The notes under the pieces were generated by a model. The model was not told the DNA's origin. It ran no database searches and saw nothing but the letters and a program-made list of their open reading frames with translations. From Propionibacterium sp. oral taxon 192 str. F0372 (GTDB taxonomy: Bacteria; Actinomycetota; Actinomycetes; Propionibacteriales; Propionibacteriaceae): a DNA stretch of 64,000 nt. Position 1 is the stretch's first letter. Every line of letters begins with the position of its first letter. The stretch lies in the NCBI RefSeq assembly GCF_000413315.1, contig NZ_KE340297.1, forward strand, positions 1,438,599-1,502,598, written 5' to 3'. Shown here piece after piece: positions 35,545 to 43,893 of the stretch. Both the position numbers and the translations under genes were made by a program.

Positions 35545-38006
35545 TGAAATGCCAGCAACCCGGATGCTCCGGCTCCATCTCCTATGGCTACTGCGATGTT
35601 TGTGGTCTGCCTGCCGCCACCGGACAGCAGGAAACACCGACCGGCATCTCACGGCGTGCCCAGGCCCCGGCTCAATCGGCCCCGGTTCGCCGTTCTATGC
35701 CTGCTCAGCAGGGCCCGGCTCGCCGTTTGGCGCCGACCCAGCAGCCTGCCCAGCCCAGCGGCCCGGTACGTGGCCCTGGTCCTGCCGCCCCTGCGCCGAG
35801 TAGAGCCCAGCAGCGCCCCCTCGGTTCTCAGGGCGGCGTCTGCCCCCAGCCTGGGTGCGGGGGAACGATCGTTGACGGCTACTGCGATCATTGCGGGCAG
35901 CCGCCCTCCCCGAAACTGCTTGGCACGACCTTGTCCAGCACCGCCACCTCGGCGGAATTGGCGACGGTGCTATTGGGCTCGGCCTTGGCAGGAAAGGATT
36001 CGGGGCGCACCCCGAGCCGATCGGATGCCTATACCGCCAGGTCACGGATCGGTGCAGGCATCACCACGGTCCCACCGGCCCCGGCCATCGACCCGGCTTC
36101 GGCGGTCATCGCCGATCCAGTGGTGCCCGAGAACCGTCGCACCTGCGCCAACTGTGAGGCGCCGGTGGGCCGGGGCACCGGCAGCCAACCCGGTGAAGTC
36201 TCCGGGGTCTGCGCCAAGTGTGGGACGTCTTTCGACTTCCAGCCCTCCATCTCGGCAGGAGAATTGGTCGCCAACCAGTACGAGGTGGCTGGGCCGATCG
36301 CCTATGGCGGCATGGGGTGGATCTATCTAGCCCGGGACCGCAACGTCTCGAACCGGTGGGTGGTGCTCAAGGGCCTGCTCAACTCAGCCGACGCCGAAGC
36401 GGTAAAGGTCGCCGAGGCCGAGCAGGAGTTCTTGGCAGCGGTGGAGCACCCGCTGATCGTTGAGATCTACAACTTTGTGGAGCACCGCGATGCCCGCTAC
36501 ATCATCATGGAATACGTGCCCGGTCGTTCGATCACTCAGTTGTTGAAGGATCGGATGGCGGCCAATTCCGGCCAGCATGATCCCTTGCCGGTGGACTGGG
36601 CACTGGCCTACATCATTGAGATCTTGCCAGCCTTCAAGTACCTGCACGAATCCGGACTCATCTTCTGCGACTTCAAGCCCGACAACCTGATGCAGGTAGG
36701 GGATGCAGTGAAACTTATCGACTTGGGGGCGGTGCAGTCGGCGGGGGACCAGACCTCAGCGATCTTCGGCACCTTGGGCTACCAAGCCCCCGAGGTGGTC
36801 GAGAAGGGGGTTTCGATCGCATCCGACATCTACTCGATCGGTCGTGCCCTGGCGGTGATGGCCACCGAGTTCAAGGGCTACCAGACCGAATACCAGACCT
36901 CCTTGCCACCGCTGTCGAAGATGCCGGTCTTTGCCGCGAACGATTCCTTCTACCGGTTGGTTAAGCGGGCCTGTGCCCCGGAGCCCACCGATCGTTTCCA
37001 ATCGGCCGAGGACATGCGCATTCAGGCATTGGGCGTGCTGCACGAGACGGTGGCCCGTCGCCGCTCCGGCGGGGCGACCACCGGACCGGTATCCACCCTG
37101 TTCGCCCCACCGATAACCGTCGCTAAGGGCTTCGACTGGACCCAGTTACCGCGGCTGCTACCTGATCCTTCGGATCCAATGGCCGACTGGCTAGCCGAGT
37201 TGCGGGTGGATGATGCCAAGGCACGCATGGCGGCTCTTGGGAAGGCGCCGCGGACCACCGCCCAGGTGCAGCTCGCGAAGATCGAACTGGCCTTGGCGAC
37301 GGGACAAACCCGATTGGCTTCGAGCGTCATCCAGGACATGCTGCGCACCGACCCCTGGGATTGGCGGGCCGTGTGGATGCAGGGCGTGCTGGCCGTCCAA
37401 CAAAACCGCTGGCACGACGCGGTGGCGCCCTTCAACACGGTCTATGCGCAGGTACCTGGCGAGTTGGCACCGAAATTCGTCCTGGCCTCGGCCTGTGAGT
37501 ACTCCGACCGTCCCGAGCTGGCCGAGGAGTTGTATGCGTTGTGTGCGGCCACCGACCCGAACTATCTGACTCCCTCGGCCTTCGCCCTGGCCAGGATCAG
37601 ACGGGCCCGCGGGGACGAAGAGGGCGCCCTGGCCGCCTATACCCTGGTGCCGCCCACCTCTCGCGGTTACCAGGATGCCCGGGCCGAGCGGGCCAAGCTG
37701 CTGATGGGTAGGGGGACAGATCTGGCCGATCTGTCGGCTGCCTGGGATTCGATCCATGATGCCCAGTTCGACCCGCAAACCACCGCCACCTTGGAGGTTC
37801 AAGTGCTGGATCGCGCCATTGGAGCGGCAAAGAAATCCCGGTTCTCGGTGACCCAGAAATTCGGTGGTAAACCCGCGACGGTCCGCAACCTGCGTACCCT
37901 GCAGGAGCAGGCTTACCGTAACCTTGCCAAATGGGCGCCGAGCGATGATGATCGACGCGAATACCTGGCCGAGGCCGACGCCGTACGAAAGTGGAGCCTG
38001 CTGTGA
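35544..38006 (+). CDS. pknG: PknG-family Ser/Thr kinase with three zinc-ribbon motifs
   Basis: 820 aa. Two short zinc ribbons (Cys3/8/17/20 and Cys100/105/114/117) come first. Then a rubredoxin-like site (Cys201/204/223/226) with the same x2-x18-x2 spacing as M. tuberculosis PknG. Kinase domain 245-500: Gly loop 'IAYGGMGWIYLA', Lys276 in 'VVLKGL', Asp376 in 'CDFKPDN', Asp393 in 'DLG'. A TPR-like helical tail follows (about 540-810). PknG controls glutamate metabolism through FHA protein GarA. The extra two ribbons resemble those of the PP2C and FHA proteins beside it. Coupled to both neighbours by overlapping codons. Confidence 0.93.
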   Translation: MKCQQPGCSGSISYGYCDVCGLPAATGQQETPTGISRRAQAPAQSAPVRRSMPAQQGPARRLAPTQQPAQPSGPVRGPGPAAPAPSRAQQRPLGSQGGVCPQPGCGGTIVDGYCDHCGQPPSPKLLGTTLSSTATSAELATVLLGSALAGKDSGRTPSRSDAYTARSRIGAGITTVPPAPAIDPASAVIADPVVPENRRTCANCEAPVGRGTGSQPGEVSGVCAKCGTSFDFQPSISAGELVANQYEVAGPIAYGGMGWIYLARDRNVSNRWVVLKGLLNSADAEAVKVAEAEQEFLAAVEHPLIVEIYNFVEHRDARYIIMEYVPGRSITQLLKDRMAANSGQHDPLPVDWALAYIIEILPAFKYLHESGLIFCDFKPDNLMQVGDAVKLIDLGAVQSAGDQTSAIFGTLGYQAPEVVEKGVSIASDIYSIGRALAVMATEFKGYQTEYQTSLPPLSKMPVFAANDSFYRLVKRACAPEPTDRFQSAEDMRIQALGVLHETVARRRSGGATTGPVSTLFAPPITVAKGFDWTQLPRLLPDPSDPMADWLAELRVDDAKARMAALGKAPRTTAQVQLAKIELALATGQTRLASSVIQDMLRTDPWDWRAVWMQGVLAVQQNRWHDAVAPFNTVYAQVPGELAPKFVLASACEYSDRPELAEELYALCAATDPNYLTPSAFALARIRRARGDEEGALAAYTLVPPTSRGYQDARAERAKLLMGRGTDLADLSAAWDSIHDAQFDPQTTATLEVQVLDRAIGAAKKSRFSVTQKFGGKPATVRNLRTLQEQAYRNLAKWAPSDDDRREYLAEADAVRKWSLL

Positions 38007-39097
38007 ACGAGATCAACTGGAGTCAGCCGCCGTCGGCGAATACCAAGCCTAAGCTCCGCCTGAGTGCTTCACATGTTCCCGATGAAGCGCCCGGGGTTCC
38101 GGGGGGCGTGAGCCAGCCGGTGCGCACCTTTTTGCCGCAGCCGATCACCTGCGCGAAGTGCTCGGGGGAAATTGATTTCGACGGATACTGTCTTATCTGT
38201 GGTGAGAAGGCTGCCGACCCGCGGATGCACTACGAGATGACCTCTTGCGACTGGGTGGCCGGGGTCTGCGACCGTGGTGTGCGCCACCCGGGCAATGAAG
38301 ATGCGCTTGCCCTTGACGCTTCGGCTTTCGAGCAAGGTAGGGCGGTACTTGTCGTCTGCGACGGGGTATCCATGGCAGCCGATTCCGCTGAGGCTTCGTT
38401 GTCGGCCGCCCATGCGGCGGTCGCCGCGGTGAATGCCGCTGAGTTCGACTGGGATCTTTCCCCGCAGGCGGTTCAGGCCGCGACCGGAGAGGTGCTTGGT
38501 GGGGTGGCCCTCGCCGCGAACCAGGCCGTTTTGGACAATTCCGATCTCCAGGTGCAGAATCCGGCTTCCTGCACGCTGGCCATCGGCCTGCTCAACGGGC
38601 GTTCCATGCTGTCGGCGACAGTGGGGGATTCCAGGGTCTATTGGCTGCCAGATTCGGGTGCCGCGATGCAGTTGTCCATTGACGATTCGATGGCCCAGCA
38701 ACAGATGGATGCGGGCATGGACCGGCTCACCGCCGAGACCGGCGAGTACGGGCACGTCATCACCCGGTGGCTGGGCCGGGACGCTCCCGATGTGCGGCCC
38801 CGGGTTTCAGTGGCCACCGCGGAAGGTGACGGATGGTTCTTGGTTTGTTCCGATGGGCTGTGGAACTACGCATCGGATCCCTCTGAGATGTCCGAGTTGG
38901 TGGCGGCGATTGTTCGTGAACTCGGCGAACCCACCCCGCTGGAACTTGCATCGCGTCTTGTCGGCTGGGCGAATACCCAAGGTGGGGCGGACAATGTCAC
39001 CGTCGCCGTGGCCAGGGTTACCGTCGAGCCCGGCAGCGAGACACAAGAGGCAGCGGAGAACGAATTGGACTCGGCGACCGTGCGGCTGCGCGGCTGA
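38003..39097 (+). CDS. PP2C-type protein phosphatase with N-terminal zinc ribbon
   Basis: 364 aa from GTG 38003, overlapping the kinase stop. Zinc ribbon Cys50/53/63/66 ('CAKCSGEIDFDGYCLICG'). PP2C domain from about 75: 'GVRHPGNEDAL', 'VVCDGVSMAADS' (metal-binding Asp), 'ATVGDSRVYWL', 'DGLWNY' and 'GGADNVTVAVA'. It should reverse phosphorylation by the adjoining kinase. Its C-terminus is S-A-T-V-R-L-R-G, close to T-K-T-V-R-T-R-G near the end of the vWA protein; perhaps a shared phospho-Thr docking site. Confidence 0.92.
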   Translation: MNEINWSQPPSANTKPKLRLSASHVPDEAPGVPGGVSQPVRTFLPQPITCAKCSGEIDFDGYCLICGEKAADPRMHYEMTSCDWVAGVCDRGVRHPGNEDALALDASAFEQGRAVLVVCDGVSMAADSAEASLSAAHAAVAAVNAAEFDWDLSPQAVQAATGEVLGGVALAANQAVLDNSDLQVQNPASCTLAIGLLNGRSMLSATVGDSRVYWLPDSGAAMQLSIDDSMAQQQMDAGMDRLTAETGEYGHVITRWLGRDAPDVRPRVSVATAEGDGWFLVCSDGLWNYASDPSEMSELVAAIVRELGEPTPLELASRLVGWANTQGGADNVTVAVARVTVEPGSETQEAAENELDSATVRLRG

Positions 39098-39114
39098 GTC
39101 GGAAGGAAGATCAC

Positions 39115-40425
39115 GTGGCACAGTTCACCTCGACCGTCTACCAGAACGAATTCCTGCCCGATGGCGGAACAGACGTCAACGCCATCGTTCGGATCCAGGT
39201 TTCCGGGGCGGGCCAGGCGGGGACCGACGGCGCAGCCGGGGAAATTATCATCATCGACTGCTCTGGTTCGATGGGGCAGCGTTCGATGGCGGCTGCCCGC
39301 CAGGCAGCGATGGTCGCTTTGGACAACATCAACAATGGCACCTATTTCGCCGTCATCTCGGGCACCCATGAGGCCTATCTCGCCTTCCCCTTGGTGCAGT
39401 CTGGGCCCGGTATGGTGGTGATGAATGACCAGAACCGCCGCGCTGCGAAGAACGCCATATCCCGGCTGGTTTCCAACGGCGGCACCGCGATTGGGCGGTG
39501 GCTTTCGCTAGCCAAGGCTCTGTTTAACTCGATGGGTGGGGCACTCAGCCAATGCCACGCCCTTCTGCTGACCGATGGAGCCGACGAGCACGAGACCCCT
39601 CATCAGCTCGACAGCGCGATTCGTTCCTGCGTGGGATTGTTCCAGTGTGACTGCCGCGGTGTTGGCACCTATTGGGTGGTTTCCGAGGTACGCAAGATCT
39701 CCCGGGCACTGATGGGTTCCTTGGATATTATCCCCACCCCGGAGAAGATGGCCGACGAGTTCGCTCGTATCATGCAGACCTCGATGTCGCGGGGTGTCTC
39801 CAGCGCCAATCTGCGGGTTTGGATTCCGCAGGGCGCCCAGCTGATGTTCGTGCGTCAGGTTTCTCCCGATGTCGAAGATCTCACCCGTACTGCTACCCCG
39901 GTCAACCCGCTGACCGTCGATATCCCCACCGGTGCTTGGGGCGACGAGGAGCGTGACTACCACGTTGCGGTTCGCCTGCCCGCCCGGGCACTGGGCCAAG
40001 AGCAACTGGCGGCCCGCGTGCAACTGGTCGTCAACGAACAGCCCCGTACCCAAGGATTGGTGAAGGCAGTGTGGTCAGAGGATGACTCGCTGACCGCGCC
40101 GATCAATGGCGAGGTCGCCCACTACACCGGGCAGGCGGAGCTGGCCCGGGCTATCCAGGAGGGCCTGGCGGCCAAGCAGTCCGGAGATCTGTCGACGGCC
40201 ACCTCCAGGCTCGGGCGTGCCGTCCAGCTGGCGGCGGAGACCGGCAACTCGGAGGCCACCTCCAGGCTGCGCAAGGTTGTCGACGTCGTCGATGTGGCCA
40301 CCGGAACGGTGCGCCTGAAGAAGCAGGTGGACAAGGCCGATGAGATGGCCTTGGATACCGCCTCGACAAAGACGGTGCGCACCCGCGGTGAGGGTGGGGT
40401 CGCCGGCGTCTCGTTGGAGCAATGA
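39115..40425 (+). CDS. vWA-domain protein with intact MIDAS site
   Basis: 436 aa. vWA domain 40-220: Asp48-x-Ser50-x-Ser52 ('DCSGSM'), Thr124 ('GGTAIG') and Asp154 ('LTDGAD') complete the MIDAS. A beta-rich part (230-340) and a helical tail follow. No signal peptide, so it is cytoplasmic, like TerY-type vWA proteins that occur with a PP2C and a kinase in Ter-system phosphorylation triads. The tail has T-V-R-T-R-G. It starts 17 bp after the PP2C stop; the stop overlaps the FHA start. Probably a scaffold or regulator of the kinase. Confidence 0.9.
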   Translation: MAQFTSTVYQNEFLPDGGTDVNAIVRIQVSGAGQAGTDGAAGEIIIIDCSGSMGQRSMAAARQAAMVALDNINNGTYFAVISGTHEAYLAFPLVQSGPGMVVMNDQNRRAAKNAISRLVSNGGTAIGRWLSLAKALFNSMGGALSQCHALLLTDGADEHETPHQLDSAIRSCVGLFQCDCRGVGTYWVVSEVRKISRALMGSLDIIPTPEKMADEFARIMQTSMSRGVSSANLRVWIPQGAQLMFVRQVSPDVEDLTRTATPVNPLTVDIPTGAWGDEERDYHVAVRLPARALGQEQLAARVQLVVNEQPRTQGLVKAVWSEDDSLTAPINGEVAHYTGQAELARAIQEGLAAKQSGDLSTATSRLGRAVQLAAETGNSEATSRLRKVVDVVDVATGTVRLKKQVDKADEMALDTASTKTVRTRGEGGVAGVSLEQ

Positions 40426-41252
40426 TGAACTGCCCGAACGGTCATGTCTCGTCGAGTGACGACTACTGCTCGGTCTGCGGTGCGGTGATGCCCACGGTTT
40501 CGCAGAGGCCCACCACCCTGCAGACCTGCCCGGTGTGCCGGACCCCGGCGAGCCGCGACGCCATGTTCTGCGAATCCTGCGGCTATGACTACCTGACGGG
40601 GGTCCGGCCTGCGGGTGCTCCTCCGGCACCAGCCGCCGCTCCGGCGACTCAGCGACCGGCCCCGCAGCGACCAGTTGCCAGACCCACGGTGCCGCAGCCT
40701 CCCGTCAATGCTCCTATGCGCCAGCCTGCGGCTTCTGCGATGTGGCCAGCGGCAGTTCCACCGCGTGTTCCGCCCGGCCCGGTGCGGAGTCCCGACCCCC
40801 GGCAGCAGTCAAGACCTGCGGCTTCCCCGGAGCGGCCAGTGCGGAAGGCGGATGCCACCAAATGGGTGGCGGAGATCTGGATCGATCCGGATTGGCATGC
40901 CGCTCAGGGCGGACCCGACCAATTGCCGTCGCCTGGCCAACCTGTGATCGTCGGCCTTCGCAAAGACACGGTGGTGATCGGGCGTTCCTCCTCCTCTGGC
41001 AAGCCGGATATTGATCTGGTCACCGATTCCGGGGTGTCGCGTCGGCAGTCGAGCCTGGTCACCGACGGGCGTCGCTGGTTCGTCGAGGATCTTGGTTCGG
41101 CCAACGGCACCTATGTTTCCCGGGTGGATGCTTCGATCCCCGACACCCCGATCTCCGGACGGGTTGAGGTGAGCCATCATGATCGTATCCTCGTGGGGTC
41201 CTGGACCCGCATCGTGGTGCGCCCCGCCTTGCTGCAGGAATCCAATCTCTGA
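40422..41252 (+). CDS. FHA-domain protein with two zinc ribbons
   Basis: 276 aa. N-terminal C-x5-8-type ribbons: 'CPNGHVSSSDDYCSVCG' and 'CPVCRTPASRDAMFCESCG'. A Pro/Ala-rich linker (65-145) leads to an FHA domain (150-270) with Gly187-Arg188, Ser206-Arg207 and Asn228-Gly229, the standard phosphothreonine-binding residues. In mycobacteria PknG phosphorylates an FHA protein (GarA); this protein may fill that place, though its ribbons make it different. Overlaps vWA by ATGA, closing the operon. Confidence 0.92.
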   Translation: MMNCPNGHVSSSDDYCSVCGAVMPTVSQRPTTLQTCPVCRTPASRDAMFCESCGYDYLTGVRPAGAPPAPAAAPATQRPAPQRPVARPTVPQPPVNAPMRQPAASAMWPAAVPPRVPPGPVRSPDPRQQSRPAASPERPVRKADATKWVAEIWIDPDWHAAQGGPDQLPSPGQPVIVGLRKDTVVIGRSSSSGKPDIDLVTDSGVSRRQSSLVTDGRRWFVEDLGSANGTYVSRVDASIPDTPISGRVEVSHHDRILVGSWTRIVVRPALLQESNL

Positions 41253-41329
41253 GCCATGCCGATGCCCTCCGAGCGGTGTTGTCATCACCGATCACCTCTA
41301 GCAGAATCGCGCCCCTAAAATTGTCGGCC

Positions 41330-42010
41330 GTGACGAACACACCGCGCTATGCCTCTGCTGGATCCGGACATTATGCTTCGATGCTCGCTGCGCTGGTGCT
41401 CATCGTCGTGCTTTCTGCGATCGGTGCATCCAAGGGGGTGGTCTTTGGACCGGTGGTGACCGACGCGGCCTTCTTCATGTTCCCGCTGTGCTACATCCTG
41501 GGCGATATGATCACCGAGATCTATGGGCCGCAGGCAGCCCGGCGAGCGATTATCGCAGGCTTCGCCGGATCGATCTTCTCGGTGATCATCTATTCGGTGA
41601 TCATCGTCCTTCCTGGTTTTGGCGATGACTACGGTCTTGCCAAGCAGCAGGCCCTGGAAGTAGCGCTCGGGCCAGTGTGGGTCGTCGTGCTGGCCTCGGT
41701 CTGTGGTTACCTCGCAGGGCAGAGCTCCAATTCGTTCATCATGTGGCGCGGCAAGAAGCGTCATCAGGAATCACGGCTCTATCAGCGGCTGAGTTCGGCC
41801 ACCGGGGTGGGGGAGGCCGTCGATTCCATCATCTTCTGTACCATCGCGGCCTCTGCGATCGGGATCTCCACAGTGGGGCAGTGGGCCTCCTACACCTTCT
41901 TTGGATTCCTGTGGAAGGTATTGGTGCAGTTTGCCCTGATGCCGGTGACCGGGCGGGTCATCGGCTGGGTGAAGGCCCACGAACCCAGCTATGGAACCGT
42001 CGAGGGCTAA
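41330..42010 (+). CDS. yhhQ: Queuosine precursor transporter (YhhQ/QPTR family)
   Basis: 226 aa. Six predicted membrane helices. Family features: 'FPLCYILGDMITEIYGPQAARRAI', 'NSFIMWRGKKR' and 'EAVDSIIFCTIAASA'. Takes up 7-cyano-7-deazaguanine or related bases for queuosine in tRNA. GTG 41330 is preferred: a -10-like TAAAAT (41316-41321) ends 8 nt before it, so the mRNA is likely leaderless; the longer frame from 41276 would begin inside the promoter. Confidence 0.9.
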   Translation: MTNTPRYASAGSGHYASMLAALVLIVVLSAIGASKGVVFGPVVTDAAFFMFPLCYILGDMITEIYGPQAARRAIIAGFAGSIFSVIIYSVIIVLPGFGDDYGLAKQQALEVALGPVWVVVLASVCGYLAGQSSNSFIMWRGKKRHQESRLYQRLSSATGVGEAVDSIIFCTIAASAIGISTVGQWASYTFFGFLWKVLVQFALMPVTGRVIGWVKAHEPSYGTVEG

Positions 42011-42048
42011 GGGCTGCGACGCCGATCCGGGCCGCCCTCAACTCGTTG

Positions 42049-42807
42049 TCAGTGACCGCCGCAGCCGCAGCCACCACCAGAGCCACCGGAATGACCGTGA
42101 CCGGCTCCGCCGCCACCACAGCCGCAACCTCCTCCGCCGCAGCCGCAGCCCCCGCCCATCGTGGCATAGGGGTTGTCCATGTTCTCCTTGACGGTCTCCA
42201 GGGCTTCGAGGAAGGTCTCCTCTGTCTGTGCTCCAGACACCGCCCACTGGCCTTCGAAGAGAATAAACGGCACACCAGTGATACCGCGGGCGATGGCTTC
42301 CTGCTCGTCGACGTGCACCTGCTCGGCGAACTCGACTGAGCCGAGAACCTCACGCACCCTGGTCTCATCGAGACCGATTTCGGTAGCCAGCCGCACGATC
42401 GTCTCGTGGTCTGAGAGGTCCTCGCCGTCGGTGAAAAAGCCATGCGCGAAACGTGCTTGGGCCGCGTCGCCCTTGCCCTCGGCTCTGGCCAGTTGCAGCA
42501 CCCGGTGGGCATCCATTGAATTGGTCATCTGGGCGGCCCGCCAGTTGAAGTTCAACCCGATGGATGCGGCCAGTTCGGCCAGGGTCTCGTTGTTGGCCGT
42601 TGCCTCGGCCTGCGACAACTCGTAGCGGGCGGTTTGGTCCTCGACCAGGGACACCGGAGTCTCCGGCGCGTCGGGATCGATCTCGAAGGAACGGTGGACG
42701 AGTTCCACCTCGTCGGAATGATCGAAAGCGTCGATCGCCTTCAGCAACTCGGTGACACCGATCCAGGAATAGGGGCAGACGACATCCGTCCAGACTTCGA
42801 CTCGCAT
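42049..42807 (-). CDS. FrnE-like DsbA-family protein with Gly/Cys/His tail
   Basis: 252 aa from ATG 42807. Thioredoxin/DsbA fold with inserted helical domain: 'DVVCPYSWIG' active site near residue 10, 'FELDPDAPE'-like 'FEIDPDAPETP', cis-Pro 'GITGVPFILFE'. The active site is Cys-Pro-Tyr-Ser, so the resolving Cys is absent. The last 35 residues are Gly/Cys/His repeats (G-G-C-G-C-G-G and G-H-G-H), a probable metal-binding tail. No signal peptide: cytoplasmic. The long in-frame extension to 44007 is antisense to the response regulator and is not used. Confidence 0.88.
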   Translation of the reverse strand: MRVEVWTDVVCPYSWIGVTELLKAIDAFDHSDEVELVHRSFEIDPDAPETPVSLVEDQTARYELSQAEATANNETLAELAASIGLNFNWRAAQMTNSMDAHRVLQLARAEGKGDAAQARFAHGFFTDGEDLSDHETIVRLATEIGLDETRVREVLGSVEFAEQVHVDEQEAIARGITGVPFILFEGQWAVSGAQTEETFLEALETVKENMDNPYATMGGGCGCGGGGCGCGGGGAGHGHSGGSGGGCGCGGH

Positions 42808-42984
42808 GAGCCCATCCTCGCAGGTCGGGCAAGCTCGTGTCTCATTGCGGGGAATGCCTCCACCCGGAGACAACCTCCATTCACGAGGTCCCCTACAGTT
42901 TCTTGTCTTGTGGCGGGAAGCCCTAGGCCCTCGGATAGCCCGCGTGTCATGGGGATTTGCGATGGTACGGGACTTATCGATCTT

Positions 42985-42998
42985 CCCATCATGATGGG
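42985..42998. promoter_or_regulatory. 14-bp perfect palindrome before the response regulator
   Basis: CCCATCATGATGGG, centred about 53 bp upstream of the regulator start. Possible operator. The surrounding 237-bp gap (42808-43044) has no gene; TAGTCT (43032-43037) is 7 nt before the ATG and may be the -10 box. Confidence 0.4.
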
Positions 42999-43044
42999 TT
43001 GCTGCTGTGCGGAGAGCTTCACCGAGTCGCGTAGTCTCTTGCCC

Positions 43045-43731
43045 ATGGACCAGGTGACGGTGCTCGTCGTCGAGGACGACCGGGAGGCGAATCAGCTGCT
43101 CGCCGAGATTCTCACCGAGCGTGGCATGAAGGTGGTCCAGGCTTTCACCGGTCCTGACGGACTGCGGTTGGCCCACAGCGAACACCCTGATCTCGTGCTG
43201 CTCGATTTGATGCTGCCCTGGAAGAGCGGTGACGAGGTGTTGCGGGTGATCCGGGAACGATCCCAGGTGCCGGTAATTGTGGTGAGCGCCCGGGAGACCA
43301 CCCGGACGAAGATCGATCTGCTCAACCTGGGAGCCGACGACTACATCACCAAACCCTTCGATATTGACGAGGTGGTCGCCAGGTGCGAGGCAACGCTGCG
43401 CAGAGTCGGCAACCCGAATCCGGAGCGAACGGTGCATCGGGTGAGGGAATTGCTCGTCGATGAGGATGCCCACCGGGTGGAGATTGCCGGGTGCGCAGTG
43501 CAGCTGACCAGCACAGAGTTCGGGTTGCTGGCCGTGTTGGCCCGCAACCCGCGCATGGTGCATTCCAAATCCCGGCTCTACTCCGAAGTCTGGGAAGAGG
43601 AATACGGCTACGAGGAACGCACCATCAATGTGCACATGTCGAATCTGCGCCGCAAGCTGCGGGAGGCCGGTGGACATGATCCGGTGCGCACGGTGTGGGG
43701 CATTGGCTACACCCTGCTGCCGCAGGAGTGA
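43045..43731 (+). CDS. OmpR/PhoB-family response regulator
   Basis: 228 aa. Receiver domain with acidic pair Glu-Asp-Asp (about 10-12), phospho-acceptor Asp in 'VLLDLMLP', and Lys in 'ITKPFD'. C-terminal winged helix with 'EERTINVHMSNLRRKLRE'. ATG 43045 begins the receiver domain properly. Partner kinase is three genes downstream (45657). With the ABC genes between, this looks like a bacitracin/lantibiotic-type detoxification system. Confidence 0.94.
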   Translation: MDQVTVLVVEDDREANQLLAEILTERGMKVVQAFTGPDGLRLAHSEHPDLVLLDLMLPWKSGDEVLRVIRERSQVPVIVVSARETTRTKIDLLNLGADDYITKPFDIDEVVARCEATLRRVGNPNPERTVHRVRELLVDEDAHRVEIAGCAVQLTSTEFGLLAVLARNPRMVHSKSRLYSEVWEEEYGYEERTINVHMSNLRRKLREAGGHDPVRTVWGIGYTLLPQE

Positions 43732-43810
43732 GACTGCCGGAGAACAGCTCCTCGTCGCAGCCGGAGAAAATCTTGGCTTGTCATCGCCAGTTCGGGGGAA
43801 TTTAGTGAAG

Positions 43811-43840
43811 TCTTGACATCGTTCTTGACGGTTTCTTGAC
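43811..43840 (+). promoter_or_regulatory. Three TCTTGAC direct repeats upstream of the ABC genes
   Basis: TCTTGAC at 43811-43817, 43823-43829 and 43834-43840; spacing 12 and 11 bp, about one helical turn. OmpR/PhoB-type regulators bind such tandem repeats. They lie 54 bp before the ATPase ATG. TTGAC also resembles a -35 box. Confidence 0.6.
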
Positions 43841-43893
43841 CATCTCCTGATGTTCTCGTGTTCAAGTGGTCGTCGGAACAAGGAGGTCGTGTG

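Noticed and set aside
41253-41330. preQ1 riboswitch before yhhQ
   Set aside because: No preQ1-type pseudoknot pattern, and the -10 box lies only 8 nt before the start, leaving no leader.
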